From positions 62,595,591-62,659,590 of the forward strand of contig NC_067195.1 in NCBI RefSeq assembly GCF_000699445.3: a stretch of DNA of 64,000 nt. Reading direction: 5' to 3'. A program made the position numbers and the translations under genes. A model generated the notes under the pieces. That model searched no databases. It was not told the DNA's origin and saw only the letters and a program-made list of their open reading frames with translations. The DNA is from Schistosoma haematobium (lineage: Eukaryota > Platyhelminthes > Trematoda > Strigeidida > Schistosomatidae). Shown piece by piece: positions 1 to 13,200 of the stretch; positions within the stretch are counted from its first letter, which is position 1, and every line of letters starts with the position of its first letter.

Positions 1-161
1 ATTTATCACATTTTGCACAAAATTCCTATACCATTTATCAGTTATCATGGATCTAAAAATGAAACTTTTTTGAGGATAAAATATTCACAAAATATAAATT
101 ACATTTGTTTTCCTTTATTTTATTACATAACAATATAATGACAAGAATAAATCTTTTGAAA

Positions 162-732
162 TACATCCAGGTTTCAATATTTGAAGTCATGAGTCAAATG
201 AAGATAGACCACCATGGAAAACCTGGAAGCACTTGACGGCCACCTCGTCCTAGTGCGTGACTCCTCAACAGTGTTCATCTACGACCCTGTCTCGCGGGAC
301 TCGATCCCCTACTGATACCAATCATCATATGATCTCTAGTGACGGTCTCCAAGAGGTGATTCCTGCTGTCTTAATGAGAAGTCGTAACCAATGGAGTTCA
401 ACCGGGTCAGTTGTGAGATAGTAACCCACTGATGACAATGGTGGATGTGTCGCTCAATTTGGTGGATTGGTTGAAATTAGATATTAACACCGTTGGATGC
501 CGGTGTGTTGCTGTATTGGTTAAGCGCTCACGTGCGAGACTAGTAGGTCGTGGGTTCGAATTCCGCGAGGCTGGGTCGTGGATGCACACTACTGAGGAGT
601 CCCGTAGTAAAACAAAACGATCATCCAGTAATCTCAGGTTTTCCATGGTAGTCTAGCTTCAATTGACTCATGATCTCAACTATTGAAATTACTACAATCT
701 CCACAAAATCCCCTTCTGATATATCCAGGTTT
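162..732 (+). mobile_element. Family B hammerhead SINE, fold-back copy
   Basis: The element (about 175-719) is flanked by a 13-bp direct repeat differing at one base (162-174 and 720-732, ending CCAGGTTT), read as a target-site duplication. The left arm carries the hammerhead half on the minus strand (around 200-280). The middle holds the extended internal segment, and the right arm carries the tRNA-like head with a B-box (GGGTTCGAATTCC near 551), the hammerhead region and the tail on the plus strand. Both ribozyme cores are damaged: the right arm has AAAC-AAAA where GGAC-GAAA is expected, and the left arm has lost C3 and the GAAA. Confidence 0.8.
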
Positions 733-1159
733 TTAAAAAAATTATTCACTGTTCTCATTCCTCATTTCTTTCTTATTACTGGTTAGGCCTCTTCTGATGT
801 ATCACATTGAATTTACGCAATCTTCAACTAACCTTTTAATATAGTATACTTATTTATTTATGGTTGAATGAATAAATCAGTGATTTAACAGAAACAATTA
901 ATCTGTATGTGGTTTATAAGTATAGTTTAAATTATTTATTGCAATATATCTCTTGATTATTATGAATGAAATCTCTTACTTAAAAACTAAATTTTTAAGA
1001 GATATAAACAACATATAAACAGATCATTCTTTAAAGCTTAGTTCATATCCATGTAAAAAGAAGATTAATTTCTACATACTTTCTTTGGATAGAATCTGTG
1101 CTAAATAAATCAAGTGGATATAAGCGTGAAAAATATTGATACATAGATTTCTTTCTTTT

Positions 1160-1162
<3 letters not shown>

Positions 1163-1233
<71 letters not shown>
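1163..1233. repeat. (TA)n(GA)n microsatellite
   Basis: About 23 TA units are followed directly by about 12 GA units, a compound dinucleotide tract. Confidence 0.97.
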
Positions 1234-1479
1234 GGACTTCTCACTTATCCAGCAATTATTCAATATATTAGTTACGTCGTTCGGTGCAGTTTGTTTTCAG
1301 TAGTTTATTTTCTTTCGAATGATAAGTCAATTTATTGTAGATGTTAATCCTTAAACATAACTATGATAAAAAAAACAAATTATGATTTAATTTATATTGG
1401 ATAATAACAATTTACCTGTTGATAAATAACACCTATATTTCTTGAATAATTTAGTATTATCATGTTTCCACTAGTAACT

Positions 1480-1815
1480 AGATTCAAGATGGATTTCCTG
1501 GATTTCTAGTGAGAAACTGTGATTAGTGGACTCCAATCCTTGTTGGGTGTGGGACTGTCATCCACCTCAAAAAATGGATGAAGGGTTGCGTAAGATTATG
1601 AATCGAGTGAAGTTAGTTATTAAGAACCTTAGATGCCGGCTCACTGGTTTAGAAGTTAAGCGTTCACGCATGAGACCGAAGGTTTTGGGTTCGAGTCTCA
1701 TGATGAGGACTGCGGATGAGCGCTGCTGGGGAATTTCATACTAGGACGAAACGACCGTTCGGTGCTTCCAGGTTCTTGATGTTGGTCTAGTTTAGATCGA
1801 TTCACGGTATCAAAT
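1480..1815 (+). mobile_element. Family B hammerhead SINE, old diverged copy
   Basis: A tRNA-like head (GCCGGCTCACTGGTTTAG near 1634, then GGGTTCGAGTCTC near 1686) is followed by a decayed hammerhead segment in which CTGCTGGGGAA replaces the CUGANGA box. GGACGAAACG and the GTGCTTCCAGGTT tail remain. The internal upstream segment resembles the copies at about 34.0 and 49.9 kb, which suggests an older subfamily. Confidence 0.7.
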
Positions 1816-2550
1816 ATCCCTCATTTGATATATTAGTATTAATTAAACGATTTCTGAAGTTTATATTTGCAATCTAAAAATTCTCATCGATAGATTTTCA
1901 TTTATTTTATTGATAATTAATTGACAACTATGACTATCCATAACATTAAATGTGATGAGAATAGAAAGTGACTAAATAATTATTGAGATTTTCCTATTAA
2001 ATTCATTTCTAAGGTGAAATTACATTGATGTTTACTCGAATAGGGAAACAGTGAAGTATTTGGAACATCTCGCCTTAAAACAGTTGACATTTTGAAAAGG
2101 TATATATGTATATATATATACTGGTGATGAGTTTATTTTTACTTCGATACCTACTATCGTCAATGACTTAGATATAAATATTGATATCATTACCAAATAT
2201 ACGTTTGAAGAGAATAATTTTCTAATTGAAAGATATTTTTTACAAATGGGAATGATATGTATGAATATATCACACATATATGTATATCATTTCACGCTAC
2301 CATAACTTGTCACTACCAAGTATTCATTATTGGGGAATTCCAATTATTGAGTTCTTTATATGGGATGGGGTCACTAACCCTATGCACAACCCTCTTCCTA
2401 TATCTAAGCTAAAGGCTGGCAGTTTCGCCAGAAATATTCCTGACGGATATTCTTTTAATATTTCCTATGTTCATAATTTATAACTTTCGGTTAAAATTGT
2501 AAATTTCTGAATTTTATTATTTTATTAAAACATACAATTAATCAATTTCG

Positions 2551-2576
2551 AGAGCGAGCGAGCGAGCGAAAGAGAA
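2551..2576. repeat. Short (GCGA)n tract
   Basis: Four GCGA units lie in an otherwise AT-rich setting. Confidence 0.8.
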
Positions 2577-2952
2577 TTATACATTCAAACAACCAGATGT
2601 TCTATGACAGTTTACTCCGATACCAATGTGTTAAATATCTAGTTAAGAAGAAGTTTATATTTGAAGAAAAGTTTACGAATATTATTTAAAATACCTTTTC
2701 TCTGTAAAGATATTTCTAGAATAAGAAAAAAAAAAGAAGAAAGTCCATTAATGCACTTTGACAAGGAGAAAGTCAATGGAATTTTTGAAGTCTACAAAAT
2801 AATGTTAACATAATTGAGTCATTTATTTTTCTTTTAATAGTATAACGTACACTACAAAAAAGGCATGATGTGAAATTGAGGATTTTTCTGGGAAAAAATT
2901 AACTAAAATAATGTTTCAGTAAAATTGTAAACGAGTATCAAATGACTCATAT

Positions 2953-2996
2953 TTCTCTCTCCCTTTCTCTCTCTCTTACACTCACTCACTCACTCA

Positions 2997-3036
<40 letters not shown>
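2953..3036. repeat. Compound microsatellite (CT)n(CACT)n(CT)n(TA)n
   Basis: Interrupted CT runs, five to six CACT-type units, a pure CT run and then about 11 TA units follow one another. The same CT-then-TA order recurs at 60.4 kb. Confidence 0.95.
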
Positions 3037-4204
3037 CGGCTTATTTCTATGTTTTGAAAGGAAAATGTTTATTTATTAATATTACCACTATTGTTAGTAA
3101 TAATATGACTTTCAGTGTTCATTGCCTTAAATGTTAAGTATTTATATCAGGTATACTGCCAAGGAGTAAAAGTGTACTCTCCTATTTAGAAAAATAAACA
3201 TAAAAATATATATAGATAAATATATTTACTATATTCTTGTTTGAATATACAGACAAAAGTTATACACTCAATAAATCTGTTATCGAAAGTCAAGTAAAGT
3301 AGCATAAAAATAATGATTTATTAAGTGTCATTTCCTCCTTGAATTCATTTAATACCTTCACATGTCTACATATTTGCCAAAATAGCCAGTATATATTAAA
3401 GTAATAGAAGATAATAACTACATTTTATGCTTTTTTTACATGGAGTATTGATATTTAAACATCAGTTAATTATTATCAAGCATGTTTTCATTGACTTAAT
3501 TGTAGACAATTGCTAATAAAATAGTAATTGTGGTGTAAGCTTACGAATATTTCGACTATATTATAATTTACATTAAGGGGAGACATTAATTAGACATTTT
3601 AAAACGAGGGGTCAAGGAACAGCTTTTTGACTCCAGTATGGAACACTCCAACATTTCAAATTTATCACCCCATTGTAAGTTGAATCCAGGAGCTTAAAAT
3701 CTCATGATGAGAGCTTAAACTTTAGATCATTGTAACACTTAAAAATTCCCAAAACAAGTTAACAACAACGCCAAAAATTTATTGAGACATAGTCGTTGAT
3801 TTTAAATAACCAACTTCTGTCTGATCATATCCTATTATTTGACTAAAAAGTATCATTGCATAAGCTATTTCAATAACTTTCATTAACAGAGAATTATTAA
3901 CTATTAAAATTTATTTCTGTAAAGGATTCTTAGTTATAAGTATATTCCTTCTAGAACGACACTAACTTTTTGAGTAATTTGGTCAGTAATTTATTACTAT
4001 TTAAAGGTCATATTTACATAATCTCACTCAATATCATAATATTAGACTATAAAATTAAAACCATGATATTTGTCAAATGTAAGTTTTATCCATATATTGT
4101 TACTAATTAAAAAAAGTTCTTTTCATCAATTAATAAATCACCAAGAACCCAATAATTCTGATATCACACAAATGAAACTAGTTTTTTGCTAATTAAAAAA
4201 GTAT

Positions 4205-4395
4205 TTTCAATAGTTGACACCATGAGTTAATTGAAGTTAGACCACCATGGAAAACCTGAAATCACTGCTGGATGAGCCCTGCTGAGAAGTTCCACAATAG
4301 GACGAAACGGCGGTACATTGCTTCCATGGTGATCAAACTTCAACTGACTCATGATCTCAACTATTAAAATTACTATAATATCCGTAAAATACCTA
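4205..4395 (+). mobile_element. Family B hammerhead SINE, internally deleted fold-back
   Basis: A short left arm (CATGAGTTAATTGAAGTTAG onward) runs almost straight into the plus-strand hammerhead segment and the tail with CATGATCTCAACTATT. The core reads CTGAGAAG, so catalytic G8 is lost, although GGACGAAACGG is kept. Confidence 0.75.
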
Positions 4396-6204
4396 ATACT
4401 AATACTATTTGTACTTACAATTATTATCTCTTCCATGATTATCCCTTTTAACACTTTGGTTGATAATATGGATTTCCTTAAATCTAAATATACGAATAAA
4501 TAAAAGATTCTATAGTTAAACTTATCTTTTTATCAATATTTTGTTTGTTTTTACGAACTTTAATACATATCACATTGTTACTTACCGACTTATAAAGTAA
4601 CTAGTATTCATCAGAAGTTCTTTTCTAGAAAATATATTAAAACAAATGTGAGTAATGTATCTATACAAAAAAAATCAACCATAGGACTCATTTTTTAATG
4701 ACCGTTTTTACTCATTATGCTCTGAACACAAGTCCTGTTTATGAAATATGCCTGTAAACAGTCTTGTATTATCTGAAAAGAGCAATATGCCTTGAGGAAA
4801 CTGAGACAGTTATTCATTGTTGTAAAATTATATGCAAAATATAATTGTGTTTCATTAAACAGAACGAATATATTTAGCCTGCAGGCGTATAAATCCCCCC
4901 CAAAAAAAAACCCAGACACTGTTATCAATACATTTGTTATACTATTAACTTCCGTTTCCTTTTTTTTCCTTTTCCTAGTTGTCTATTACTTTTCTTATTT
5001 CCTCTAATTCTACACACACTCACACCATCATATAATTACACACATACACACACATCAACTGTTACATCATGACAACATATGAATTACAATCATTTCTGGT
5101 AAATGAACTAGTCTTTAACATAGAACAGAAATAGAGCAATATATCATGTAGGTATGATAATATTTTAACTATTTTTTTTAATTTTAATAGTAGCATATTA
5201 ACAACAGAAAGCATTTTTTGTATAAGAATAATAATATTGTTATCCATTAAGTAAACCCTAAATCTGTTAATACGCTTTTTAAAAAATAAACAATGTTAAT
5301 CATTTTAAACATGATATACGAAGACTCATAATGTTTTCATTGAATAAATATTCATAATAAAATAAACATAATAGATTTTTATACTGAAAAAAAATCTCAG
5401 AATTAGTAACTAACTTATTTGTTTCCTAAAATAAAGGACACATGGATATATACTCTAGAATAAAAACCTCTAATGGATTCATTCAATAACCATAGCTACA
5501 TCATAATGAACATAAAAAAGGATAAATGTAAATAAAATTGATGTTTTTGAGGTTTAATGCGTGCTTTTTTTACGCATGTAATGGACAAATATGATTGCGT
5601 TTGCGATATAAAGTAAACTACTCTTTTCTAAAAGTCAATATCGTAGTTGCTTAAGAAACCTGTTTGGTATTACACAACAGTTTCCAGTATGTATTCTTTT
5701 ATTCAGATATAAGAAAAAGCTAGAAACGAATATTTTATCTTGAAAATTAGCTAAGAGTGTACTAAATTTGTTATTAAAACATATAACTTCACTATTGACT
5801 AGATTTAAAAATGGAAATTTTAAGGTTCTGACGGGATACTGTAATTCATGGATTTGATCAAGTATTGATGAAGATTTATCTGCATCATAAATTGACTGAA
5901 GTGGGAAATATGAGAAAGTGCATCCTATTTCAATTTTCCAACTGATATTTCATTATTTAGGAGATTGAAATATTTTGGATACTATTCTATTCGTTCTCAA
6001 TCAACATTAAGAAATACTAAATTCTAACAAAATATTTGTTTACATTTAGCTTGTCTTTCAAGTGTTTATCAGTTTCGATTGCGATAAGTCTCTTCAAATT
6101 ACCTAATACAACAAGGTATTTATTGCTTTAATTCATTATATCTCATCATCCTTGAATTCTCAGTTGACAAACCATCATTATTTAAAAGCAGTGATGACTG
6201 GCGA

Positions 6205-6420
6205 TTAGTAATTAAATCAAGAACGCACATTTCATCCCATTTAAGACTTGTCAGTTAGATGTACCTGCATCTTAGAGTTGATGTACATTCCGAAGGTCGA
6301 ACCCAGTACTATACGCTTCAAATTTTCATTGCGTTATCCACAGGATGTATATATGACAATAAGAGACTGATCAATTGGAATCTTAATTGTCAATGAGAAG
6401 ATTCAAACAACCAATACAAA
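6205..6420 (-). mobile_element. Sm-alpha-like hammerhead SINE (family A), diverged
   Basis: On the minus strand it carries the Sm-alpha landmarks: a GGTACATC segment, a decayed core (CTGACAAG, G8 changed to A), ATGAAA in place of ACGAAA, and the GACTGATCAATTG-type 5' segment visible near 6366 on the plus strand. The tRNA-like B-box is recognisable on the plus strand as GTCGAACCCAGTAC. Confidence 0.75.
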
Positions 6421-7197
6421 AAAAAGAAATATGTATCAGTGTTTAATATCAAAATGGTTAACTTTGAAAACATTTATGAATAGTTTATATTCCAAAAACA
6501 AAAAGCAGGTCATATTCTTATAAGAAAACTTTTCAATAACTATCAGAATAATGTATCTATTAAATACTGAAAATAATATAACCTATAATTTATAATAATG
6601 TTTTTATAGGGAAAATATTTACCCCCAACCATGTAATTTATTAAAATGTAAACAGCATGATTGAAATATTGTTATAAATGTTTCTCTCTATTTTCACGCA
6701 TACACATAAAACGTAATATAAATATAAGAATAATTGTGAAATTTTATGAAAATTACACTGCCTATATATACGTATCTTGATTATTTATTTACTTTTCTAT
6801 ATTGATGGGTTACTAATTTGGGAATAATACTGAAAATTATCATATTCCGTGTGAAAATTTTTTGGTCAAATGAAAACGAGGGTTATTTTAATTTGTTTGT
6901 TTGTTTTGTTTGTCTTTCAACAGGACACATTAAAAGCCAATTATTATAATCGTTTTTTGTTTACAAATAGTTCAAATAATCTGTCCAGTTATTGTCGTCT
7001 AATACTTGTTATGTGTTAAGCTTGAATAAATAGGATAATCTGACATGGTTCATTTTTTCTTAATACTAGAGATGGAAAAATAAAATAAGGATAGAAGAAA
7101 AATCAGATGTGATTGAAGTGTGAATTTACTTAAATAATGTTGAGTGGATTTTTTTTGGGGGGGAATTTCATTCCGTTTTATTCGATTTAAATACATT

Positions 7198-7345
7198 TGA
7201 ATCTCATGAGGCGGGATCATGGAGGCGCACTGCTGAGGAGTCCCATACTAGAACGAAATGGCCGTTCAGTTCTTCCAGGTTTTCAAAGGTGGTCTAGCTT
7301 CAATCTACTCATGATATTAACTATTGAAATTACATTTAATTCAGT
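7198..7345 (+). mobile_element. Family B hammerhead SINE, 5'-truncated
   Basis: This is the 3' half of a family B unit, starting in the B-box area (GAATCTCATGAGGCGGG) and running through the hammerhead to the tail. The CTGAGGAG and CGAAA boxes are both present. Helix II is weakened (GTCC against GAAC) and the cleavage triplet is GTT, which the NUH rule still allows. Confidence 0.8.
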
Positions 7346-8211
7346 TATGTTATTATATGATTTGCATGTTAATAAGACTTGAAAAACTAATGGATATATT
7401 TTTTCCCCTTAACAAAAGTATTGAAGGTATTTTTATTCATTGATGATGATGAATAAATGTGTGGAAATGAAGGATATCGAATTATTTTTAGCAATGAGTT
7501 AAATAAATTAAAACAAAATAACGAACAAAGTATAATTTAAAACAAATGCTGAACAGAATATAAATCTAAATGTTATGAAATGTTAAAAAAAACGATCACA
7601 TTATTAATACCAGTGTAATTATAATAAATGCATAGATAGCTACATACACATACAACATTTATTTAAGCTTATTGTACTATACAGTATATGTTATACATAC
7701 AAACAAACAAAGATTTCCTATTTTAGTAATAAATTATGTCACGCAATACTTGATCAACCAAGAGAAAACAATATACAGCTGTTATTATTTTTATCTTAGA
7801 AAAAAACATTCCCATAGGAACAAAGCTAAATATTTGATCTTGATTTTTATTGGTTAAACAGTACACCAATCGATACCCTTTTTTGTGAAAAGAGATATTT
7901 TACATCAGTAATCTTAATGAATTGATTAATTAATACCTTCTGAAAGGCATCCAATGCAGGAAGGCATTCAGTTTTTGTTTAAATATGAATAATATTCTCT
8001 AAGTGGTTCAGTACTACGTTAGTAGTTTTTCTTCACTAAGATCATGTTAAGAAGAGATAGGCAATGATATTTGATCTAAACCTAAAAGTTTCTCTCAAAA
8101 GATACTGTTGGTTGGGTTGATTGATAACTAGTTTGTTAAAAATCATATAAAATTCTATTTGTTTCAAGATTTGGATTTCAAACCTGATTTATCCTAGTTT
8201 ATATTATTATC

Positions 8212-8560
8212 AGATGGGTTTTTGTGGAGATTGTAGTAATTTCAATGGTTAAGATCATGAGTCAGTTGAAGCTAGACCACCATGGAAAACCTGGAAGCAC
8301 TGGACGGCCGTTTCGTCCTATTGTGGGATTAGTTGAAGTTAGACATTAACACCGTCAGATGCCGGCTCAGTGGTCTAGGGGTTAAGTGCTCGGGTGCGAA
8401 ACCAGTAGGTCCTGGGTTCGAATCCCGCAGGGGGCGAGGTCGTGGATGTGCACTTCTGAGGAGTCCCACAATAGGACGGAACGGCCGTCCAGTGCTTCCA
8501 GGTTTTCCATGGTGGTCTAGCTTCAACTGACTCATGATCTTAACCATTGAAATTATATTA
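8212..8560 (+). mobile_element. Family B hammerhead SINE, fold-back copy
   Basis: The left arm is the minus-oriented tail plus half a hammerhead (8228-8325). The right arm is a well-preserved plus-oriented unit with an A-box (GGCTCAGTGGTCTAGGGG), a B-box (GGGTTCGAATCCC), the hammerhead and the tail. The right core has CTGAGGAG but CGGAA in place of CGAAA. The left core has lost its CUGANGA box by truncation. Confidence 0.85.
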
Positions 8561-9295
8561 ATATGTTGTATAATATTTCATATCTCTGTACATTGAAACG
8601 TTACGAAACAAAATTATTCAGAAATGTGTTGTTGTCGGTTTTTATGCATTAGCAAGCTAGATCTATAACATTCCATTTAACAAAGATTATTCCCAGACGA
8701 ATTTCATCTTATCACCTTACAGTATATTGTGTATTCCATTGTGTTTAAAATAAATATATAAATCATAGTTGTTAATCTATAATGTTCAGTTCCCTACTCA
8801 GTAAGGTTGTACAGATAACTGATATAAATGATCTCTCCGTTACAAGGACAAAGTCAGGGGATTTCACCATTTACATGCTTAATTTTGTTTTATAAATATA
8901 TGTAACCTAAAAAATTTGTTAGACTACATTCATGATAAAAATTCAAAAGACACATTTATTGTTATCTAATAAGAGAATTATCATAGCTTCAAGTCATCCA
9001 AGTTTCTGCGATTCAGAGTTCATCTCTTAATCTACTATCAACAAATCAAGTGTATTACTATTCTGACTTGCTTTCTCATTTAAACAATACTCTGTAATAT
9101 TTGTAGTTGTTGGAATTAATAAGTTCAATAAACTGTTGATTAGAGTAGACATAGTGGTCTGCAGAAAAAAATAAAGTTGACTATTTGTTTAAAACAACTT
9201 TACCAATTACTTAAATTAATTAACAGTTTTTCAGAAATGAATTTACAAAAGATACTAATGTTTAATTAATAGACTATAACAATAATCATATAACC

Positions 9296-9695
9296 AGAAA
9301 GGGGTTTTGTGGATATCGTACTAATTTTAATAGTTGAATTCATAAGTCAATCGATGCTAGACCACAATGGAAAACCTGAAATTACTTGACGGCCGTTTCT
9401 TTCTAGTATGGGACTCCCTAGATATGTGCATCCACGATCCCATCTCGTGAGATTCGTACCCAGGACTTATCAGTCTCGTGTTCGAATGTCTAACCTCTAG
9501 ACCACTGAGCTGGCCGTTATCCAACGGTGTTAATATCTAATTTCAACCAATCCACCAAATTGAGCGACACATCCACAATTGTCATTAGTGGGTTATTATC
9601 TCACAACTGACCCGGTTGAACTCCACTGGTTACAACTTCTCATTAAGACTGCAGGAAGTACCACTTGGAGACCGTCACTAGAGATCATATGGTGA
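9296..9695 (-). mobile_element. Family B hammerhead SINE, long minus-oriented unit
   Basis: It starts with AGAAAGGGGTTTTGTGG (inverted tail), continues through a decayed minus-strand hammerhead, the tRNA-like head (ACCACTGAGCTGGCC on plus) and an internal segment (ATTGTCATTAGTGGGTTA) that matches the middle of the copy at 0.2-0.7 kb. The GAAA box is lost (TTTCTTTC on plus). Confidence 0.8.
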
Positions 9696-9699
9696 TTAT

Positions 9700-9866
9700 A
9701 AACAGAGGAATTTTGTGGATATTATAGTTATTTTAATAGTTGAATTCATTAAAAGCTTGCAAGCACCGGACAGCGCATAATCGGACGAAATGGTTGTCTA
9801 TTGCTCCTAGGTTTTCCATGATGGTCTAGCTTCAACTGACTCAGGAATTCAACTATTAAAATAATT
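9700..9866 (+). mobile_element. Family B SINE remnant abutting the previous copy
   Basis: A short inverted tail (GAGGAATTTTGTGGATATT) is followed by a plus-oriented 3' half with GGACGAAATGG and the GTTTTCCATGATGGTCTAG tail. The CUGANGA box is absent. It lies within 10 bp of the previous unit, so both could be parts of one rearranged insertion. Confidence 0.65.
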
Positions 9867-10191
9867 ATATGAGTTTTACTTTAATTTAACTCAGTACTAA
9901 CAAGATACTACATTTTCGTTTATTCTCATTATCAAATACTGGAGTTCAACAATACGTATTAATTCACAAGAGTTTTCTAATAGGAGAATGTATTAGAAAT
10001 AAAAATAGATAAAATTAAGATTATACTATGCACACTCAATAAGTGACTAAGAAACAATAAAGAAAACATATTTTATTGAATGATTTTGCACACTTTGTAG
10101 AATCTGAAGTTACTTTTAATCATAAAATTTAGAAATGAATCTCCATATTATTACTTGTAATATTCTATTTCATCCTTTTTTTCTTATTTAG

Positions 10192-10292
10192 CTTTATCAT
10201 TTGATCGATTAGTAACAGAGAATAGACTTGTTTCACACTTGTATCATTGTCCGTTTGATTTGACTAGAATTGAAGGAGAAGCTTGTTTACAA
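10192..10292 (+). CDS. AHR: AHR exon: linker leading into PAS-A
   Basis: The acceptor is TTATTTAG/CT and the donor CAA/GTAAGT. The exon begins with the last two bases of a split codon and encodes 33 residues ending EGEACLQ, the segment that immediately precedes ALNGF in AHR proteins (EGEFLLQ in vertebrates). It is the first exon I can recognise. The upstream exon must end with one base of a codon (phase 1). The following intron (10293-12279) holds RTE and Sm-alpha fragments. Confidence 0.85.
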
Positions 10293-13200
10293 GTAAGTAA
10301 AAGAGTTAATGCATTATTAAATTATATTCCGAACGAAAAATGAGTTAAAACAGTTTATTCAACTATTTTATAAACTGTGCTTTTGTTTAATATAAACTCA
10401 ATTATTGATACATATATCCACTACCGCAATCCAATCACAATTGACGGAGAAGATTTGGAAGATGTAAAAACCTTTACATATTTGGGCAGCATCATTGATG
10501 AACAAGGTGGATCTGATGCAGATGTGAAAGCGCGGATCGGAAAAGCAAGAGCAGCATATTTACAACTGAAGAACATCTGGAACTCAAAGCAACTGTCAAC
10601 CAACACCAAGGTCAGGATTTTCAATACAAATGTCAACACAGTTCTACTGTCTACTGGGGCAGAAACCTGGAGAACTACGAAAGCCATCATCCAGAAAATA
10701 CAGGTGTTTATTAACAGTTGTCTACGCAAAATACTTCGGATCCGTTGGTCGGACACTATTAGCAACAACGTACTGTGGGAGAGAACAAACCAGATTCCAG
10801 CGGAGGAAGAAATTAGGAAGAAGCGCTGGAGGTGGATAGGACACACATTGAGGAAAGCACCCAATTGCATCACAAGACAAGCCCTCACATGGAATCCTGA
10901 AGGCCAAATGAGGAGAAGAGGAAGACCAAAGAACACATTACACCGAGAAATGGAGATAGACATGAGAAGGATGAACAAGAATTGGATGGAACTAGAAAAG
11001 ACGGCCCAGGACAGAGTAGGTTGGAGAATGCTGGTCAGCGGCCTATGCTCCATTGAGAGTAACAGGCGTAAGTAAGTAATATCCACTACTGATCGATTCA
11101 CATAACCTTGACTAATACAATTTGAACATAATACAAAATATTTATTCCTATAAATTTCTAAACAGTAATAAATGGTTGAATATAGCTGACAGAAAATTCT
11201 AAACATGGGTTGGAGAATGCTGGTCGGCTGCCTATGCTCCAATGGGAGTAACAGGCGTAAGTAAGTAAATAAGTAATGTATATAGGCAAATATTTGAAAC
11301 AAATAGTACTAACACTTAGTATTGTTTGTTTGAATTTTCCCATTGTCGTTTAGGACTATAATCGATCAGCCTCTTATTGGTATATATGCATCTTATGCAG
11401 ATTACCTCGATATTGTCTTAAGTCACAAGCTAGTAGGGGAATCCATGTCGCGCGTTTTGTGTTAACAATTTTAACAAAAGGTTTTATTCATAAACACTAA
11501 CAGTTCTTGTCAACCATGTTATTTTAATAATGAAAGCTGGAATCTAATCTAGTCAGTCTTTTAAGATTTGAATGTGGAACGATATTAATATTAAATCTCC
11601 TTATAAAAATACGAGAATATGATAAAACAATTTGAAATAAAGGAACAGTTCATACTATTCTGCATTTGGATCCCAAAAGTTGACTTTAAAAGAAAGAATC
11701 TTCTAAACTTCTAATTGATTTATGTTCCGCAATCCAATATTTATACCATCAATCAAATTTTAATACAACTTCCTACGTTTTAGCATACAAATTATAAATT
11801 CTGTGATCAAAAACTCTGTTCCACAGTAGTGGCATATAAATTCTAAATATTGAAAAACAGAAACTTGGTACTCGAAATTTTCTTCAATATTAGTTAAGAA
11901 TGCCATATATACATAACGGATAAGTTGGGACCATTCTAAGTATTTTAATAAATGTTATGTTGTTAAGCTATTCAAGTGTCAAATTTATTGTTCAAACAAA
12001 TTTCAACAGTACTTTGGTGACTCGGCAATATGGTAGCTATTCAAATCCACCTTCGAGGTAATAATTAAGAAAATTTATAAAGATACTATCTAAATGTACT
12101 AACCAAATAATAACCACTAATCTGAAATAGATACATTTTTAAAAGTGTAAACTTCTCCAGATATAATCAAAACCTCATCTAAATTTGAAGTAAACAACAA
12201 CAAATGTATAATCATAAACAAAACTAACGATGATTTACTATGTATAATTAGTGAAACATACTTTACTCTGATTTTATAGGCTTTAAATGGATTTATATTT
12301 ATTATGTCCTGTGATGGTGAAGTATTTTCTGTATCAAGAACTGTGGAGCATTATTTAGGTTTTCATCAGGTAAGTAACTAACTAAATTATCAATGAAATT
12401 ACATTAAATATGAGCAATATAATAAAATGCTTTTGTATCAGGTGAAGCTAGTTCCTTTCGTTGTGAGGTACCGTTACTTGGAATTCAGGAATACTAGTTA
12501 ACCGATTTGTCATAGATTAAGATTGACCAAAAGTGTTGTACCAAAAGTTCCACATTTGAGATATCAAGGTGGATTACAACCTCTTGTATTAAGTTCAACA
12601 GAATTAAATCCCGCTTTTGAAACCCATTGATTTACATTTTTGACCGTAATCAATTTATAAATCTTATCAGATTTCACCATTGTACTACCATTTTATTACC
12701 CAATTTCTTGAATTCATATATAATAGCTTCTCAATAACAGATGGAGAAATATATTTTGAAACAAGTTATCAGTGTACAAATACTAAGTTGATCTGTGGAG
12801 ATTCTGTACAATTCAAAAATAATCGTTATCACACATATTAAGACATTTTTATATATTTAATTTTTAAATTCACTAGTTGATTATCTTCTAAAGCACAGAT
12901 AGTTGATTACGTATATGATATTCTATGGTAACATCTGTGACTACAACAATAGATGTGGGTTAGAATATCCATGTGAGTACAAGTTTATTTAAGATTGTAA
13001 CTGAACCTTGGAGATGAATATAATCTAGTACGAAATATTAATCTAAGAGTTCTTATCAATCTCAGTCGTCTGTCTGGAACGAAATAAATAGTGCCGAGAT
13101 ATCAAATCACTTTTTCTAATTAGAATATTACAAACTTGATTTATAGATGTAGTCAACTTTAAGGACTAGACAAATCGATATTGGTTGTTAGAAAATTATA

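Larger units (their letters stand above)
1..10191. other. Upstream or 5'-intron DNA of the AHR gene
   Basis: No convincing exon was seen here. The first visible AHR exon begins at 10192 with a split codon, so this stretch is either an upstream intron or holds short exons that I could not recognise. I looked for a bHLH exon (basic region with an ERHR-like motif, helix 1, loop, helix 2) and found none. Besides the SINEs and microsatellites listed separately, the intervals 745-1470, 1820-4200, 4400-6200, 6425-7190, 7350-8205 and 8565-9290 are AT-rich sequence without features I can name. Confidence 0.6.

Noticed and set aside
3600..3745. Possible very old family B copy (TTTTTGACTCCAGTATGG, then GTTGAATCCAGGAGC)
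   Set aside because: The resemblance is too weak to separate from chance in AT-rich DNA.
8358..8430. tRNA-like sequence with A- and B-boxes
   Set aside because: It recurs in more than ten family B copies with the same 3' continuation. It is an internal polymerase III promoter of the SINE, not a tRNA gene.
8329..8547. Open frames such as the minus-strand frame with [14 protein letters not shown], repeated at 16086, 32064, 32415, 36815 and 46978
   Set aside because: They are translations of the family B SINE tail (the CATGAGTCAATTGAAGCTAG region). The same peptide recurs only because the repeat recurs.
10421..11302. 293-codon minus-strand open frame
   Set aside because: It is the antisense shadow of the plus-strand RTE retrotransposon C-terminus and shows no homology of its own.
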